From assembly GCA_009767595.1 (NCBI GenBank), contig VSDK01021663.1, positions 1 through 64,000 on the forward strand: a DNA stretch of 64,000 bases, given 5' to 3'. Positions within the stretch are counted from its first letter, which is position 1. The number at the start of each line of letters is the position of its first letter. The translations under genes and the position numbers were made by a program. The notes beneath the pieces were generated by a model. That model searched no databases, was not told the DNA's origin, and was given only the letters and a program-made list of their open reading frames with translations. The stretch is from Symbiodinium kawagutii (taxonomy: Eukaryota > Sar > Dinophyceae > Suessiales > Symbiodiniaceae). Shown here in pieces: positions 26,036 through 35,562 of the stretch.

Positions 26036-27729
26036 CATTCTTGTTTGCAGACCCTTTCACATCTTTCGTTTCGCCTGCTGTTGGCTGCATTCTGCAGTAA
26101 CACCTCTGATTTCGCAGTGTATTTACAGCATTCGGAGAATAACATTTCTCACGTTGTATGTGTTTTGCAGCATTCTGGGAGTAACATTTCTCATGTAACA
26201 TGCGTTTTGCAGCATTCTGGAGGTGAAGGCATTCTCGAGGTGACTCCTCTCATCTCTAATTCACGCATACTTTTGCAACATTTTGGGGTTTTCCCCAAGG
26301 CCTCTACTTGCAATACTTTGGGTTTGGACTCTTCCAGGGGCATGAAATGGCAAGAACAGGTGTAGCACGTCAGTCACCATGATGCGTCTTCGTTGGTAGT
26401 GTCATTGGTTGTTGTTTCGTGCCATTGTTCTGGTTTATGGTGAATAGCCCAAATGGTAAACACGTTGAGTCGGGGAGGCGCAGCGCCCTTCTGGTGTTCT
26501 GAGTTTGGGTCGTTTGGACTGGATTCATGCAACTGATCAGCCGAAAGCCATTTTGCAAATAAGCTGACAGCAAAGCAATCACAGGAAACGGAATCCGTTT
26601 AGAATTAAAGAAACATGGAACAACAAAAAAACACAGAAAGTAAGTCCAGAAAGGGAGAAAGAAGAGGAAGAAGAAGTGAAAGAAGAATAGAAGAATAGCA
26701 ATAAGAATAAAATCAGAGCAAGAAGAAGAAGAAGAAGAAGAAGAAGAAGAAAACGAAAAACCGAACAACAAGGAAGCAGGGAGAAGCAGCAAAAACAGAA
26801 AAACAGAAACAAAATAAGCTATGCAAAAACACAGCAGAAACTTTTTGCCAATCACCAAAAGTAGCCATCCGCAATCCATGTCAGCTCAAGCTCAAATTCT
26901 TTGATTTCTTTGCATCCCATCCTTTAGTTCCTTGACTTAGATTTAATATCATATTATAGAATGTTATATATATATATGTAATATATGTATAATTATATAT
27001 ATGTATGATATATTTCCATGTGTTTCCAGCTTTGCACGCTCCAAGGCCACTTCTGTCTGCTCCAAGAAGAGCTCTTGCCGAAACCGCCTGAGAGTTCTCA
27101 GGTGACGCAAGAGCTCGACATCAAAAGCTCCGAAGTGACTGCAGTGACTCTCGGTTCCAAGAAGTTCCAAGAAGCTCCAAGAGTTTCTAGATTGAACATC
27201 GATGACCAGAATGAACATTCCGTTCATCCCGAATCTTTATATATCAAAGATGAGTCTGAATGTCTGAATGCAAGCGGCTTTCATCTGCGCAAAATTACGC
27301 ACGTACATACACACAGTATATACACTAGATTCCAATCCATTGCATTGCATTACCTTGCATGAGACAGTGCATTACGTTCCATGAAATTGCAGTGCATGAC
27401 AGTGCGTTACACTGAATTGCATTGCAGTGCATGACATACATTCCACACATTCCATACATTACATACGTACGTACATACGCAACATATCGTAACATGACGT
27501 AAAATTACATCACAATACATACTTGTTGGACCATATATCCATCCATACATCAAATACATACATTTACACATTTTAACACTGCACAACAGTCACTTACAAT
27601 AACATGACAGTATAGAATGCTCTTACATTACATTTGCTTACTTCACATTTACCTTAACATTCACATCGTATTTAAATCTACATTACATTTACATTGAAAT
27701 GCATGTCTTTACCTTATACACTTTGCATG
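26036..27729. other. Host DNA with minor repeats
   Basis: Three units around GCAGCATTCTGG (26110-26225), (AAG)n at about 26722-26750, and TACAT-rich DNA at 27430-27690. A minus-strand frame at 27200-27020 looks faintly exon-like (amphipathic helix) but has no family match. Confidence 0.4.
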
Positions 27730-28155
27730 CCATACGTGCATGCATCCATCCATCCGTCCATCCATCCATGCATCCATGCATCCATGCATCCATGCATCCA
27801 TGCATCCATGCATCCATCCATCCATACATCCATACATCCATACATCCATACATGCATCCATACATCCATACGTCCGTACATCTATACATCCATCCATCCG
27901 TCCATCCATGCATCCATGCATCCATCCATCCACCCATCCACCCACCCATCCACCCATCCACCCATCCACCCATCCACTAATCCACCCATCCACCCATCCA
28001 CCCATCCACTAATCCACCCATCCACCCATCCACCCATCCATACATCCATACATCCACCCATCCAGACATCCAGACATCCAGACATCCAGACATCCATCCA
28101 TCCATGCATCCATACATCCATCCATCCATGCATCCATGCATCCATGCATTCATCC
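27730..28155. repeat. (CATC)n-derived minisatellite
   Basis: Over 400 bp of CATCCATG/CATCCATA/CATCCACC units. Several long frames in both directions come only from the repeat. Confidence 0.95.
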
Positions 28156-29768
28156 ATGATATAGCATTACCTAGCATAACATAGCATGACATAGCCTAGC
28201 ATAGCATGAACATGCACACACGTACCTTTACATATAACATATCATCACATGACATACCTTAATTGCACATGCACATCCACATAATCATACATTTGTGTGT
28301 GTGTGCATCCATACAAATGAGTCAAACTCATAAATCTCCACGTGGATGCTCTTGTATGGTGGATATATATGTTGGAGATTTCCTAGCAATAGTACTCCAC
28401 CAGATATTGCAGAACTTTGCGCCATTGTTTGTGGCCTTGTGTTTCGCATGCTACTTCAGATAGTGAAACACTAATGCAGCTGTTCTGCACCCTGTGATTC
28501 GGCCGAGTGGGCCAATTCGGCTGTTCCAATTTGCCAATACAAGCTCGTTGCAGTTCACTCCTGATTCTCCCATTTCACTCTTCTTGAGGCAAGAACTGAA
28601 TTGAACAGCTTGTGTCGTTAAATTGAAAACTCTCTGGAAGTCTACCAAGAAGTCTACCGAGAAGTCTACCAGGAAATCTACCAAGTTTGGAAGTCTTCTC
28701 ATTGCCAATGGTACATCTTCTTCGACAAAGGTGGTAGTGCGACCGTTGGCTGCACCTGAAGCCCAGTCAGACTTTCTCCAAACGAGTAGTGTCTGTGACT
28801 TCCCTTGTGTTTTGAAAGAAAATGATGGAAAAGGCTTGGACCAGTGTAAAAAAAAGGATCCTATTGCCTGAAGTTCTGAAGTCGCAGTAAGGCAAGAGCA
28901 TCTTGCGAAACTGATATGAAGGTATGACTGAGTCTATGACTGCATGCGATGAATCCCATCATGATATCACGTGCCATGTCATGCTATCAAATGGTACCCA
29001 TCTCAAGTTCTTTGGTTTGAAACCATGGAATCGGGCAGGCCTTTCCACCCTGACGGCGCGGGGTCACTTTCCTACGGGATCGTTCAAAGTTTGATGCGAT
29101 GCAAATCATAGCTGTCCAGAACCACTGAGACATATCAAGAACAAATAACAGCACCAAGCACACACAAACACATCAAACACAATGCAGCATGACAAATCAA
29201 ACATCATTAGTACAAAAAACAACAAAGGCACTGCGGTTCAAAAAGTGCTGATCAGTTGGACATGATCTAATGGATGGAATTTCTGGAAAGCTTGTAAACT
29301 GAAGTGAATGTTCAAAAGCCACAGTCCTTCCAGGGAAGTCTCGATAGCACGTTTTCATCGCTTTGTTTTTCCTGGCAAAAAAAAACACAAAAGTTTCACA
29401 ACTTCAAAAACTCAGAAAAAACGTGAACAAAGCAGGGAGCTTCCGCTCGGGCGCACAATGAAGAACTTCTTGAGAGACTGCCATGGACGAAGTTTGGGGT
29501 CGTTGAACGACCTGGACCTCACGACAAAAGAACCAACCGGCCGGTTGGACATCCTAAAAGGGCCTGAGACAAGTAGCTTGGTACATTGTTCTTGAAGCTT
29601 GCTTGCACTAGGCATGGGATGGTATTGCTCCCTTGAATTTGTGAACCTTACAGTGCGAGGTGTGTAATCAAACCACACGACTAAGTAGATGCTGAAAACA
29701 TGGCAGCATAAGCACACGATCATCATATATTGAATCTAACTATGCTATATGTATACATGTATATATGT
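28156..29768. other. Host DNA up to the virus junction
   Basis: No gene recognised. Four GAAGTCTACC units lie near 28636-28685. The junction itself is TATATG-rich. Confidence 0.45.
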
Positions 29769-29773
29769 ATATG
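29769..29773. repeat. Target site duplication, left copy (ATATG)
   Basis: ATATG directly abuts the left inverted repeat and recurs directly after the right repeat at 53917-53921. The next base (A) is shared on both sides if the first element base is counted, giving ATATGA, which would fit the 6-bp duplication typical of Polinton integrases. Confidence 0.85.
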
Positions 29774-30140
29774 AGTTAGTGATACCCTTTCCCATCTTTC
29801 ATACCCCACCTCCCAGCCCCAGACCTACCATAATACCATCATAACATTATCCTACCTACCTCCCACCACCAGCCCACCTGCCCTAGCCTCTACCTAAATT
29901 CTAATTAAATAATATTATTTCCCCAAAAAAAATTAAAATAATATTCTATCTATAAATTCTAAATCCCAAATTCTAAACCAGCCAGCCCACTAGCCCAGCC
30001 TCCCACCTAGCCCAGCCTACCTACCTAGAATTCTAATTAAATAATATTATTTCACCAAAAAATATTGAAATAATATTATTTCATAATAGTTTTTCCACCT
30101 AAATTTTCTAACTGCCTCACCTTTCCCATCTTTCCCGCCC
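29774..30140 (+). repeat. Left terminal inverted repeat (367 bp)
   Basis: Begins AGTTAGTGATACCC and matches the reverse complement of 53551-53916 base for base except one extra T near the inner edge (CATCTTTCCC against CATCTTCCC). It contains C-rich stretches alternating with AT palindromes (AATAATATTATT). The 5'-AG start is typical of Polinton-type ends. It probably carries the integrase recognition ends and replication start sites. Confidence 0.95.
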
Positions 30141-30462
30141 CCCTGTCCTGCCCGCCACATCGACGTCATCAACATCATCATCAACATCGACATCAACATC
30201 ATCATCATCTTTTGGACGGTCTGCCTTGCTTGATTAGCGCTTGGGACTTGACATTTGACCGTGCGCTTGCAGTCGTGGGTGTCGGGGAAGGATGTGTTGA
30301 TTGAAAGATTGATTAAAAGCTTGATTGATGATTGATTGAACGATGGATTGTGGCATTGACATCATCTTTGTTTTTTTCTTGGCTCGAAGAATGAAAGCAT
30401 CCATTGTTGAATGGGTGATTGCCCTGTTGTTGTTCTGCGCCACAATTCACTTCGCTGTTGAG
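30141..30462. other. Left spacer with ATC-rich stretch and TTGATTGA repeats
   Basis: An (ATC)-type run (about 30160-30210), then TTGATTGATTGA-like repeats (30295-30340) and TTTTTTTCTTGGCTCGAAG (about 30371-30389), which resembles the boxes before the other left-arm genes. It lies 75-90 nt before the chosen ATG at 30463. Confidence 0.5.
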
Positions 30463-31098
30463 ATGGCGCCGAAGAAGCAGACTGGTGGCTACTCTGATGA
30501 TGACACCAGTTGCGACGCCTTGATTGCCAGCCTGATGCAGATGGACTTGAACGATGATGAAACCAATGTTCCTGCGAATGTTGCTGGTAGCTCCACTGAC
30601 ACCCTTGATGAAATCCAGATGCGTTTGAAGAAGCAGGCTGAAGACCTTGGAAAGCGCCGAAAGGTCGTGATGGAATTGCTGAAGGAGAAGAGCAAGACAT
30701 CGCCTGCTGACATCAAGGTGACAATTACCTTGAAGCACGGGGACAACACCATCAACTTCACTGTCTCTGTCAGCACTGACATCAGCATTGGCGACTTCAG
30801 GGCGATGATTTTGATTGAGCTCAACAAGTTGCTGAGGGCTGACGGACAGAAGCCATTGCCAAAGGCGTCGTCAAGGGCAATGACATTGATTATCAATGGC
30901 AAGGATGTGTCAATGAAAGCCCGTTCCATCTTGAAGACCTACAAGGTCAGTGCCAATTCCACTTTCGTGGTGTCCTTTCCCAATGATGTGCTCCGCAAGT
31001 TCCATCTTCCAGCAAGTGACGATGAGGCAGATGAGGGCGACGATGAAGAGCAGGAAGAGGAAGAGGAGGAAGAGCACGACGATGATGTAGAGCAGTGA
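30463..31098 (+). CDS. Left-arm cargo protein with ubiquitin-like domain and acidic tail
   Basis: About 211 residues from the ATG at 30463 (MAPKKQTGG...). An in-frame ATG at 30343 would add 40 residues including a hydrophobic stretch, but that part resembles the TTGATTGA-rich upstream DNA of neighbouring genes, so I prefer 30463. Roughly residues 75-175 read as alternating strands and a helix like a ubiquitin fold (strand KVTITL, helix, strand MTLIING, final strand FVVSF), without a terminal Gly-Gly. The C-terminus is a long Asp/Glu run. Codons favour G/C at the third position, unlike the AT-rich right-hand genes. It lies first in a four-gene plus-strand series next to the left terminus. No defined function; captured host gene or host-interaction protein are both possible. 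The fold is inferred by eye. Confidence 0.7.
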   Translation: MAPKKQTGGYSDDDTSCDALIASLMQMDLNDDETNVPANVAGSSTDTLDEIQMRLKKQAEDLGKRRKVVMELLKEKSKTSPADIKVTITLKHGDNTINFTVSVSTDISIGDFRAMILIELNKLLRADGQKPLPKASSRAMTLIINGKDVSMKARSILKTYKVSANSTFVVSFPNDVLRKFHLPASDDEADEGDDEEQEEEEEEEHDDDVEQ

Positions 31099-31605
31099 GT
31101 TGCCTGCTGTATCATAAGTGGCAATCTTGATGAATAGGATTGTAACAAGCATTATTGCTTGGATGTTTCCTTTCTTCGGCATTGCTGATGGTTTCAACCT
31201 TTGAGGGAGGTGGCAAAAAAAGATGGTTTCAGTCCGCTTCTGGGACATCACTGGACTTTTTGACATTTTTTTCATCCATTGCACCCGCAACCGATGACAG
31301 GCCAGATGCGGAGAACGACAACATCAAGCTCCCTCTCTTCGTCATCATCTTCGTTTGGAGGAGACCATTGGGGAACGGTGGGATTGGTGTGTGAGCCGTC
31401 TGCATCCGTTCATCTTGCATCATTTGAGTGGTTGATTGATTAATTGCGATTGGATTGAATGACTGATTGCTTGACCCCATCCCTGCACTCATTGCATTCA
31501 CCTTCATTTCGCATTTCACGGTAATCATTTTCCTCTCAAACGGGTTTTTAGGCAAACCCAGCCCACTGAAACAGCCTTTCAGGGTAGATTTTTCATTTGG
31601 TCGCG
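31099..31605. other. Left-arm spacer 1
   Basis: 507 bp with no convincing frame. It holds GATTGATTAATTGCGATTGG-type sequence shared with other left-arm spacers and the box at 31545. It is long for a PLV spacer and suggests separate transcription units with untranslated leaders. Confidence 0.5.
31545..31556 (+). promoter_or_regulatory. Left-arm upstream box (TTTTTAGGCAAA)
   Basis: Lies 49 nt before the ATG at 31606. Same T-run plus GGC type as the boxes at 33572 and 34398; weaker match to the spliced-leader 3' end. Confidence 0.4.
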
Positions 31606-32952
31606 ATGTCGTTGCTCGCCATTACCAATGGCAACCTGATGGTTCATCATTTGGTCGCCCCAACAGACCAAATTACTGTGATGCATCTTGACTACGATGA
31701 GATGTTCTCTTATCCTAGAGACCTTCGTGAAATCGTCCCTCCCATTTCAGTGCTGGAGACCTGCTCTTTGGAATTGTTGCAGATGATGGTTAGCACGGTC
31801 GGTGGCGCTTCAAGTTCCGATGACACCAAGGAAGACCTTGCTGAAACGGTGTTTGACCGTTGGGGAGACATCTGTGTTGCACTCGCCAAGGATAGGGGGT
31901 TCTTGTCGGTCTGGGACGATAGCATCAGTGAATTTGAGGATGCGATGAACGCTACATCTACTGATACTGATGATGATGATGAAAGCGTCAAGACTGACAC
32001 CTCCTACGTCACCCCCACCGACATCAAGACGAAGATTGTTGAGATGAAGCTGAATGATTTGGGTCACATCCTGAACTTGACGGACGAGGAGTGGGGCGAG
32101 ATGGAGTATGACCTGAATGACCCCGCTGACTTCTATGATGCAGTCCAGACGGTGAAGGTCAAGACGGGCAAGGATGAGCCGGTCAGGTTCAGTGTCAGGG
32201 TGAATGGTGCTGGTTGTCTTGGCATTGAGCTTCACAATGTGGTCTTCAAGAAGATTGAGTTCGTTGCCAAGAAGATGGGGGGAACCAAGTTGAAGCCTGA
32301 GGATGTCCTCATCTATGACGGCATCAGGCTCATTCACAACCACGAGACTATCCACAAAGACCTTTCTGTGGTGATTGTCAAGGTCAAGGTTCGTGGTGGC
32401 GCTCCTACTTCGGTGTTGAAGTCTGCGTTGAAAGACAAGGCGCAGAAGAAAGCTGTGATTGCCAAGTGTGCCAAGGACATCACCGAAGAGGTCATTGGAT
32501 ATGACATTCCCCACGAGTGCCATTTGCTGAAACAGGCGATTGACTATATCAAGAAGGTCAAGGAGGTTCAGGCCAAGGACTTAGAGCAAGTCTTTCAGCA
32601 AGCGGTTGATGTGCTGGAGCTGGACGACGCCATTGAAATCCAAGGTTTCTTCGACCGCACCAACAAGAAGACCCGAGACACGGAGCACAAGATAGAAGAG
32701 TTTATCAAAAAGGCTCTGAAAAAGATGATGATTGACTTGGATAACCACGTGGAGATTGTGAAAAAGACCCAGCAAAGCATCATTGCTTCCTACATCTCAA
32801 TGTATGCCATCTTTGCAAAGGCTGACTGCGACAAGTATGACAACACCGCATTGAAGCAGATGCTGACTACCCACATTGCCTTGCTGAAACGCAAGAAGCA
32901 GAACGATGATGTAAATAGTCTCACCGATATGTTTGCCAAAGCATCAGTTTAG
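31606..32952 (+). CDS. Large left-arm cargo protein with internal ubiquitin-like domain ending RGG
   Basis: 448 residues from the ATG at 31606; nine upstream bases are open but have only a TTG. Residues about 181-265 fit a ubiquitin-like fold: first strand VQTVKVKTG, helix around VVFKKIEFVAKKMGG, then EDVLIYDGIRL, and a last strand VVIVKVKVRGG closely resembling the ubiquitin C-terminus. The chain continues with AP and about 180 mostly helical, Lys-rich residues, so RGG is internal, as in ubiquitin-fusion precursors. The N-terminal part is acidic with an Asp run near 120-130. It shares fold type and G/C-ending codons with the 30463 gene. Cleavage after RGG is only a possibility. Function unknown. 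Confidence 0.75.
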   Translation: MSLLAITNGNLMVHHLVAPTDQITVMHLDYDEMFSYPRDLREIVPPISVLETCSLELLQMMVSTVGGASSSDDTKEDLAETVFDRWGDICVALAKDRGFLSVWDDSISEFEDAMNATSTDTDDDDESVKTDTSYVTPTDIKTKIVEMKLNDLGHILNLTDEEWGEMEYDLNDPADFYDAVQTVKVKTGKDEPVRFSVRVNGAGCLGIELHNVVFKKIEFVAKKMGGTKLKPEDVLIYDGIRLIHNHETIHKDLSVVIVKVKVRGGAPTSVLKSALKDKAQKKAVIAKCAKDITEEVIGYDIPHECHLLKQAIDYIKKVKEVQAKDLEQVFQQAVDVLELDDAIEIQGFFDRTNKKTRDTEHKIEEFIKKALKKMMIDLDNHVEIVKKTQQSIIASYISMYAIFAKADCDKYDNTALKQMLTTHIALLKRKKQNDDVNSLTDMFAKASV

Positions 32953-32958
32953 GGCGTT

Positions 32959-33140
32959 GTTCTACCACCCAATAGAACAGTTGCCACACGTTCTACCACC
33001 CAATAGAACAACGTTCTACCGCTCAATAGAACAGTTGCCACACGTTCTACCACCCAATAGAACAACGTTCTACCACCCAATAGAACAGTTGCCACACGTT
33101 CTACCACCCAATAGAACAACGTTCTACCGCTCAATAGAAC
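32959..33140. repeat. 54-bp tandem array of palindromic 20-mers
   Basis: Seven copies of GTTCTACCACCCAATAGAAC (two middle bases vary: ACC/GCT) at 32959, 32990, 33013, 33044, 33067, 33098 and 33121. Each can pair GTTCTA with TAGAAC. Spacers alternate AGTTGCCACAC and AAC, giving an exact 54-bp period. It starts seven bases after the stop codon of the preceding gene. Possible roles are a multi-hairpin 3' end, protein-binding iterons or a replication site. Confidence 0.9.
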
Positions 33141-33411
33141 ACCGCATTTTGAGCCCAGACATTGCCAGTGAGAGCAGTGAAGGGGGTGCCAATCACAGGC
33201 TGAAGCGCAAGAAGAAAAGGGTCGTTTTTCTGCACCTATCAGCACCTTCGTTTTCCATCATCAACCCCCCTTTTTTCATCACTTTCTTATCATTTCCCAG
33301 AGGCTTTTTAGGTGATGTCACCCACAGGTTTCTCTCCAATGCGTCCCTTTCACAACGCGACTTGGTGCCCCGTCAGGAGCTGATGCCTTGGACTTCGACA
33401 TCGCGGTCATT

Positions 33412-33460
33412 GGTCTTCATCATCAACCGTCGGGGTCACCCAGATAGCGGGATTGCTGGG
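33412..33460 (+). repeat. Upstream module A, copy 1
   Basis: Begins GGTCTTCATCATCAACCGT and closely matches 34255-34303. Each copy lies about 150-230 bp before a left-arm gene start and is followed by ATTGGATTGARCCATT and a TTTTTGGCACAA box. It looks like a duplicated promoter/leader. Confidence 0.8.
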
Positions 33461-33571
33461 AGTGAGGTCGTCTGATTTGGTTGAAGAACATTGACATTTG
33501 GAAGAATGATGCATCCTTGGCATTGATTGGCATTGGTTGGCATTGGATTGAGCCATTCATCACTGTAACCA

Positions 33572-33584
33572 TTTTTGGCACAAG
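33572..33584 (+). promoter_or_regulatory. Left-arm upstream box (TTTTTGGCACAAG), spliced-leader-like
   Basis: Together with the preceding GTAACCA it resembles the dinoflagellate spliced leader (GTAGCCATTTTGGCTCAAG) with two substitutions and one extra T in that stretch. It lies 58 nt before the ATG at 33643. It could be a relic of a retro-inserted mRNA or a true promoter element. Confidence 0.5.
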
Positions 33585-33642
33585 CAATTTTTCCATCCCA
33601 TCTCGATACTGAACCGTGATGCTTCACCGAAATTTCCATCCA

Positions 33643-34020
33643 ATGGCTACGCTGTCGTCTCCATTCCGTCGGTTGGTGACAAGGGTTGATGAGTTGGAGG
33701 GCAAGGTGGAAGACATCGAGTGGTGGCAGAATAAGATGTATAGACAGCAGGGTCAGTTGAAGCACTGGTTGGAGACCTTCTACAAGGAATGGGGGGATGA
33801 AGTGGCGACGTGCGTGTTGGTTGAACGCATTTCGAAGGCGAATGATGCCATTGAAGAGATGAAGGGTGTTCTCACATCAATTCAATCAGACCTGTCATCG
33901 TTGAAAGAGGATGTCACGGCACTGAAGGAAATGAAGGCGATGAAGGCAATGAAAAAGATGAAGGCAAAGCGAGGCCTGAGACGATTGAAGGCCAAAAAGG
34001 CGATGAAGACCACGAAGTGA
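33643..34020 (+). CDS. Small coiled-coil cargo protein with Lys/Met-rich tail
   Basis: 125 residues from the ATG at 33643 (MATLSSPF); an ATG at 33619 could add eight. Residues about 10-95 have heptad-like spacing with Trp-rich start (DIEWW, WLETFYKEW), suggesting a coiled coil. The last 30 residues are repeated Lys-Ala-Met units and basic (EMKAMKAMKKMKAKRG), a composition I associate with low-complexity tails in dinoflagellate proteins. It sits between two copies of a conserved upstream module, so it is probably a separate transcription unit. No known domain. It may bind nucleic acid through the basic tail. Confidence 0.65.
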   Translation: MATLSSPFRRLVTRVDELEGKVEDIEWWQNKMYRQQGQLKHWLETFYKEWGDEVATCVLVERISKANDAIEEMKGVLTSIQSDLSSLKEDVTALKEMKAMKAMKKMKAKRGLRRLKAKKAMKTTK

Positions 34021-34169
34021 AAGACCTTCTCAGCTAATTATGTTTCACCGTCAATCGTGCTTCGCACTTGGCAAAAATGGTGTTGAGTTTTACCACTTCC
34101 CTTCTGTTCTGTTGCTGGTTGATTGTTTTTGTTGCTGGTGTTGTTTGTTGTTGGGTGATTGTTGATTGT

Positions 34170-34216
34170 TCTGTTGATTGTTGTTGCCGTTCGGTTCCCC
34201 CTGCCCCACTTGTCTT
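34170..34216 (+). repeat. Module B, copy 1 (GTTGTTGCCGTTYGGTTCC)
   Basis: TTCTGTTGATTGTTGTTGCC followed by CGTTCGGTTCCCCCTGCCCC. It recurs at 35563-35609 with few changes. It lies upstream of module A in the 34.0-34.4 kb intergenic region. Confidence 0.7.
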
Positions 34217-34254
34217 GCCTGTCGCCACCGTCGCCGGCACTTGAGGTTGGAAGT

Positions 34255-34303
34255 GGGCTTCATCATCAACCGTTGGGGACACTCAGACATTGGGATTGCT
34301 GAG
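34255..34303 (+). repeat. Upstream module A, copy 2
   Basis: Second copy of the module at 33412-33460 (GGGCTTCATCATCAACCGT...GGGATTGCTG), preceding the 34450 gene. Differences are scattered substitutions, so the duplication is not fresh. Confidence 0.8.
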
Positions 34304-34397
34304 CGGCATCGGTCATCAGTGATGTTGAGAAAGATTGGAGTGAGAAACTTGATTGATGCCATTGTCATTGGATTGAACCATTGCATTTTCAAAGCCG

Positions 34398-34410
34398 TTT
34401 TTGGCACAAA
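34398..34410 (+). promoter_or_regulatory. Left-arm upstream box (TTTTTGGCACAAA)
   Basis: Preceded by AAAGCCG; 39 nt before the ATG at 34450. Near-identical to the box at 33572. Confidence 0.5.
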
Positions 34411-34449
34411 CTCGTTTTCCCTTCTTTCGTGTTCTCATCGTTTGGGGCA

Positions 34450-35244
34450 ATGGCATTCAACTTCAATCGTGAAGAGTTGGGTGACGATGCCTACATTGAG
34501 ATGTTGGAGCGCTACTGCGCCATTCAGTCCCTTACCATCCAAAACAACTTTGTCCCAAATCCCGTGTTTGACGAAAACACAGACGGGCTCGTGAGCTTCA
34601 TCAGCAAGAAGGGGGTTGAAGATGTTCTCTTCAAGTCTTATCATCCCAGTGTGCCAAATAGGCGCAAGCGATTGTCTCAGAAGGATTGGGATGGGATTAA
34701 GCAGGAGTGGGCTTTGAGGCGGGAAACAAAGCCATCAACTTTCATCTCATCATTCAACGACCTTAAGGATGAGGTCAAGGATGTGGCGATGTGGTATTAC
34801 GGAGTTCCAGTTTGTGTTGCCTTCAACAGCAACCGGCGTGATAGCGTCTGGGGCCCTAACATTGAGTTCTTCACCTTTACCATCAACATTCGTCAGACTA
34901 GCGTCAATCACATTGAGCTCGAAGACATCCGAGAAGCTTTTTGGGAGAAATATGGTTCTCGCTTTGAAGACAACGATTGGAGGAAGAGGGAGATGTATTT
35001 CAGCTTCTTCGAAGATGATGACACACAGGATTTCTCACCGGGCGGTTTGGGGAGGGCGATGGATAGGTCTGAGCCTGACTTCATTGAAGAGGGTGATGAC
35101 AATGTCGGTCAAAGGTTGGTGGATGGTGAGATGCTCTACCTAACTTTGATGTATCACCCATCTTACTACGAGGACTACCCCAGCGAAGCCCCTAGTGACT
35201 ACTTCGATGAAGATGAAGAAGAAGAGGATGAAAACGATAATTAA
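34450..35244 (+). CDS. Left-arm protein of unknown function, acidic C-terminus
   Basis: 264 residues from the ATG at 34450, 39 nt after a TTTTTGGCACAAA box; an upstream in-frame ATG at 34381 would run through that box and is disfavoured. It is globular, with aromatic-rich segments (DVAMWYYGVPVCVAF, IEFFTFTINIRQT, MYFSFFEDDD) and ends in an Asp/Glu run, like the first left-arm gene. No family recognised. The alternating strands in the middle could be a beta-sandwich. Last of the four plus-strand cargo genes; a hairpin at 35287 follows it. Confidence 0.7.
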   Translation: MAFNFNREELGDDAYIEMLERYCAIQSLTIQNNFVPNPVFDENTDGLVSFISKKGVEDVLFKSYHPSVPNRRKRLSQKDWDGIKQEWALRRETKPSTFISSFNDLKDEVKDVAMWYYGVPVCVAFNSNRRDSVWGPNIEFFTFTINIRQTSVNHIELEDIREAFWEKYGSRFEDNDWRKREMYFSFFEDDDTQDFSPGGLGRAMDRSEPDFIEEGDDNVGQRLVDGEMLYLTLMYHPSYYEDYPSEAPSDYFDEDEEEEDENDN

Positions 35245-35286
35245 GTGCTAGTTTTTTGAGATTGACAAAGGTCAATTCAGGGGTTT

Positions 35287-35314
35287 GGAAACATCACCCG
35301 CACAGGATGTTTCC
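35287..35314 (+). terminator. Hairpin after the 34450 gene
   Basis: Perfect 9-bp stem GGAAACATC / GATGTTTCC with a 10-nt loop, 42 nt after the stop codon. A smaller stem (TTGAC / GTCAA) lies just before it. Probable transcript 3' end structure. Confidence 0.5.
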
Positions 35315-35562
35315 ATAATTAGGTGAATGTTTTTGCATTGCCTCCGAAGGCATCACATACCTTTTTGTTCGATTGGGGTGGAAAAGACGCTCGGCAGAGC
35401 CTCGCGAGCATTCGCGACACACGCACAAATCGAGAAGTGCAACTGCAACTAACCTTATCAACACTAACCTTTTAACAACCTATTCCCTTTAATTGTTTTT
35501 TGTTGCTATGGTTGTCTCTCGTTCTGTTGCTTGTCGTTGGACGATTGTTGAATGTTTTGTTT

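Noticed and set aside
27694-28164. 156-codon and several other long frames in both directions
   Set aside because: They are translations of the (CATC)n array and have no other coding support.
31810-32523. 237-codon minus-strand frame inside the 31606 gene
   Set aside because: Shadow of the plus-strand gene, whose ubiquitin-like segment, box and stop position are better supported.
32959-33140. CRISPR-like array
   Set aside because: Spacers are constant (AGTTGCCACAC and AAC), the repeat is a short palindrome, the context is eukaryotic/viral and there are no cas genes.
32953-33475. Frame with repeated LPPNRTTFY across the palindromic array
   Set aside because: Overlaps the preceding gene end and reads the repeat; later part has no features.
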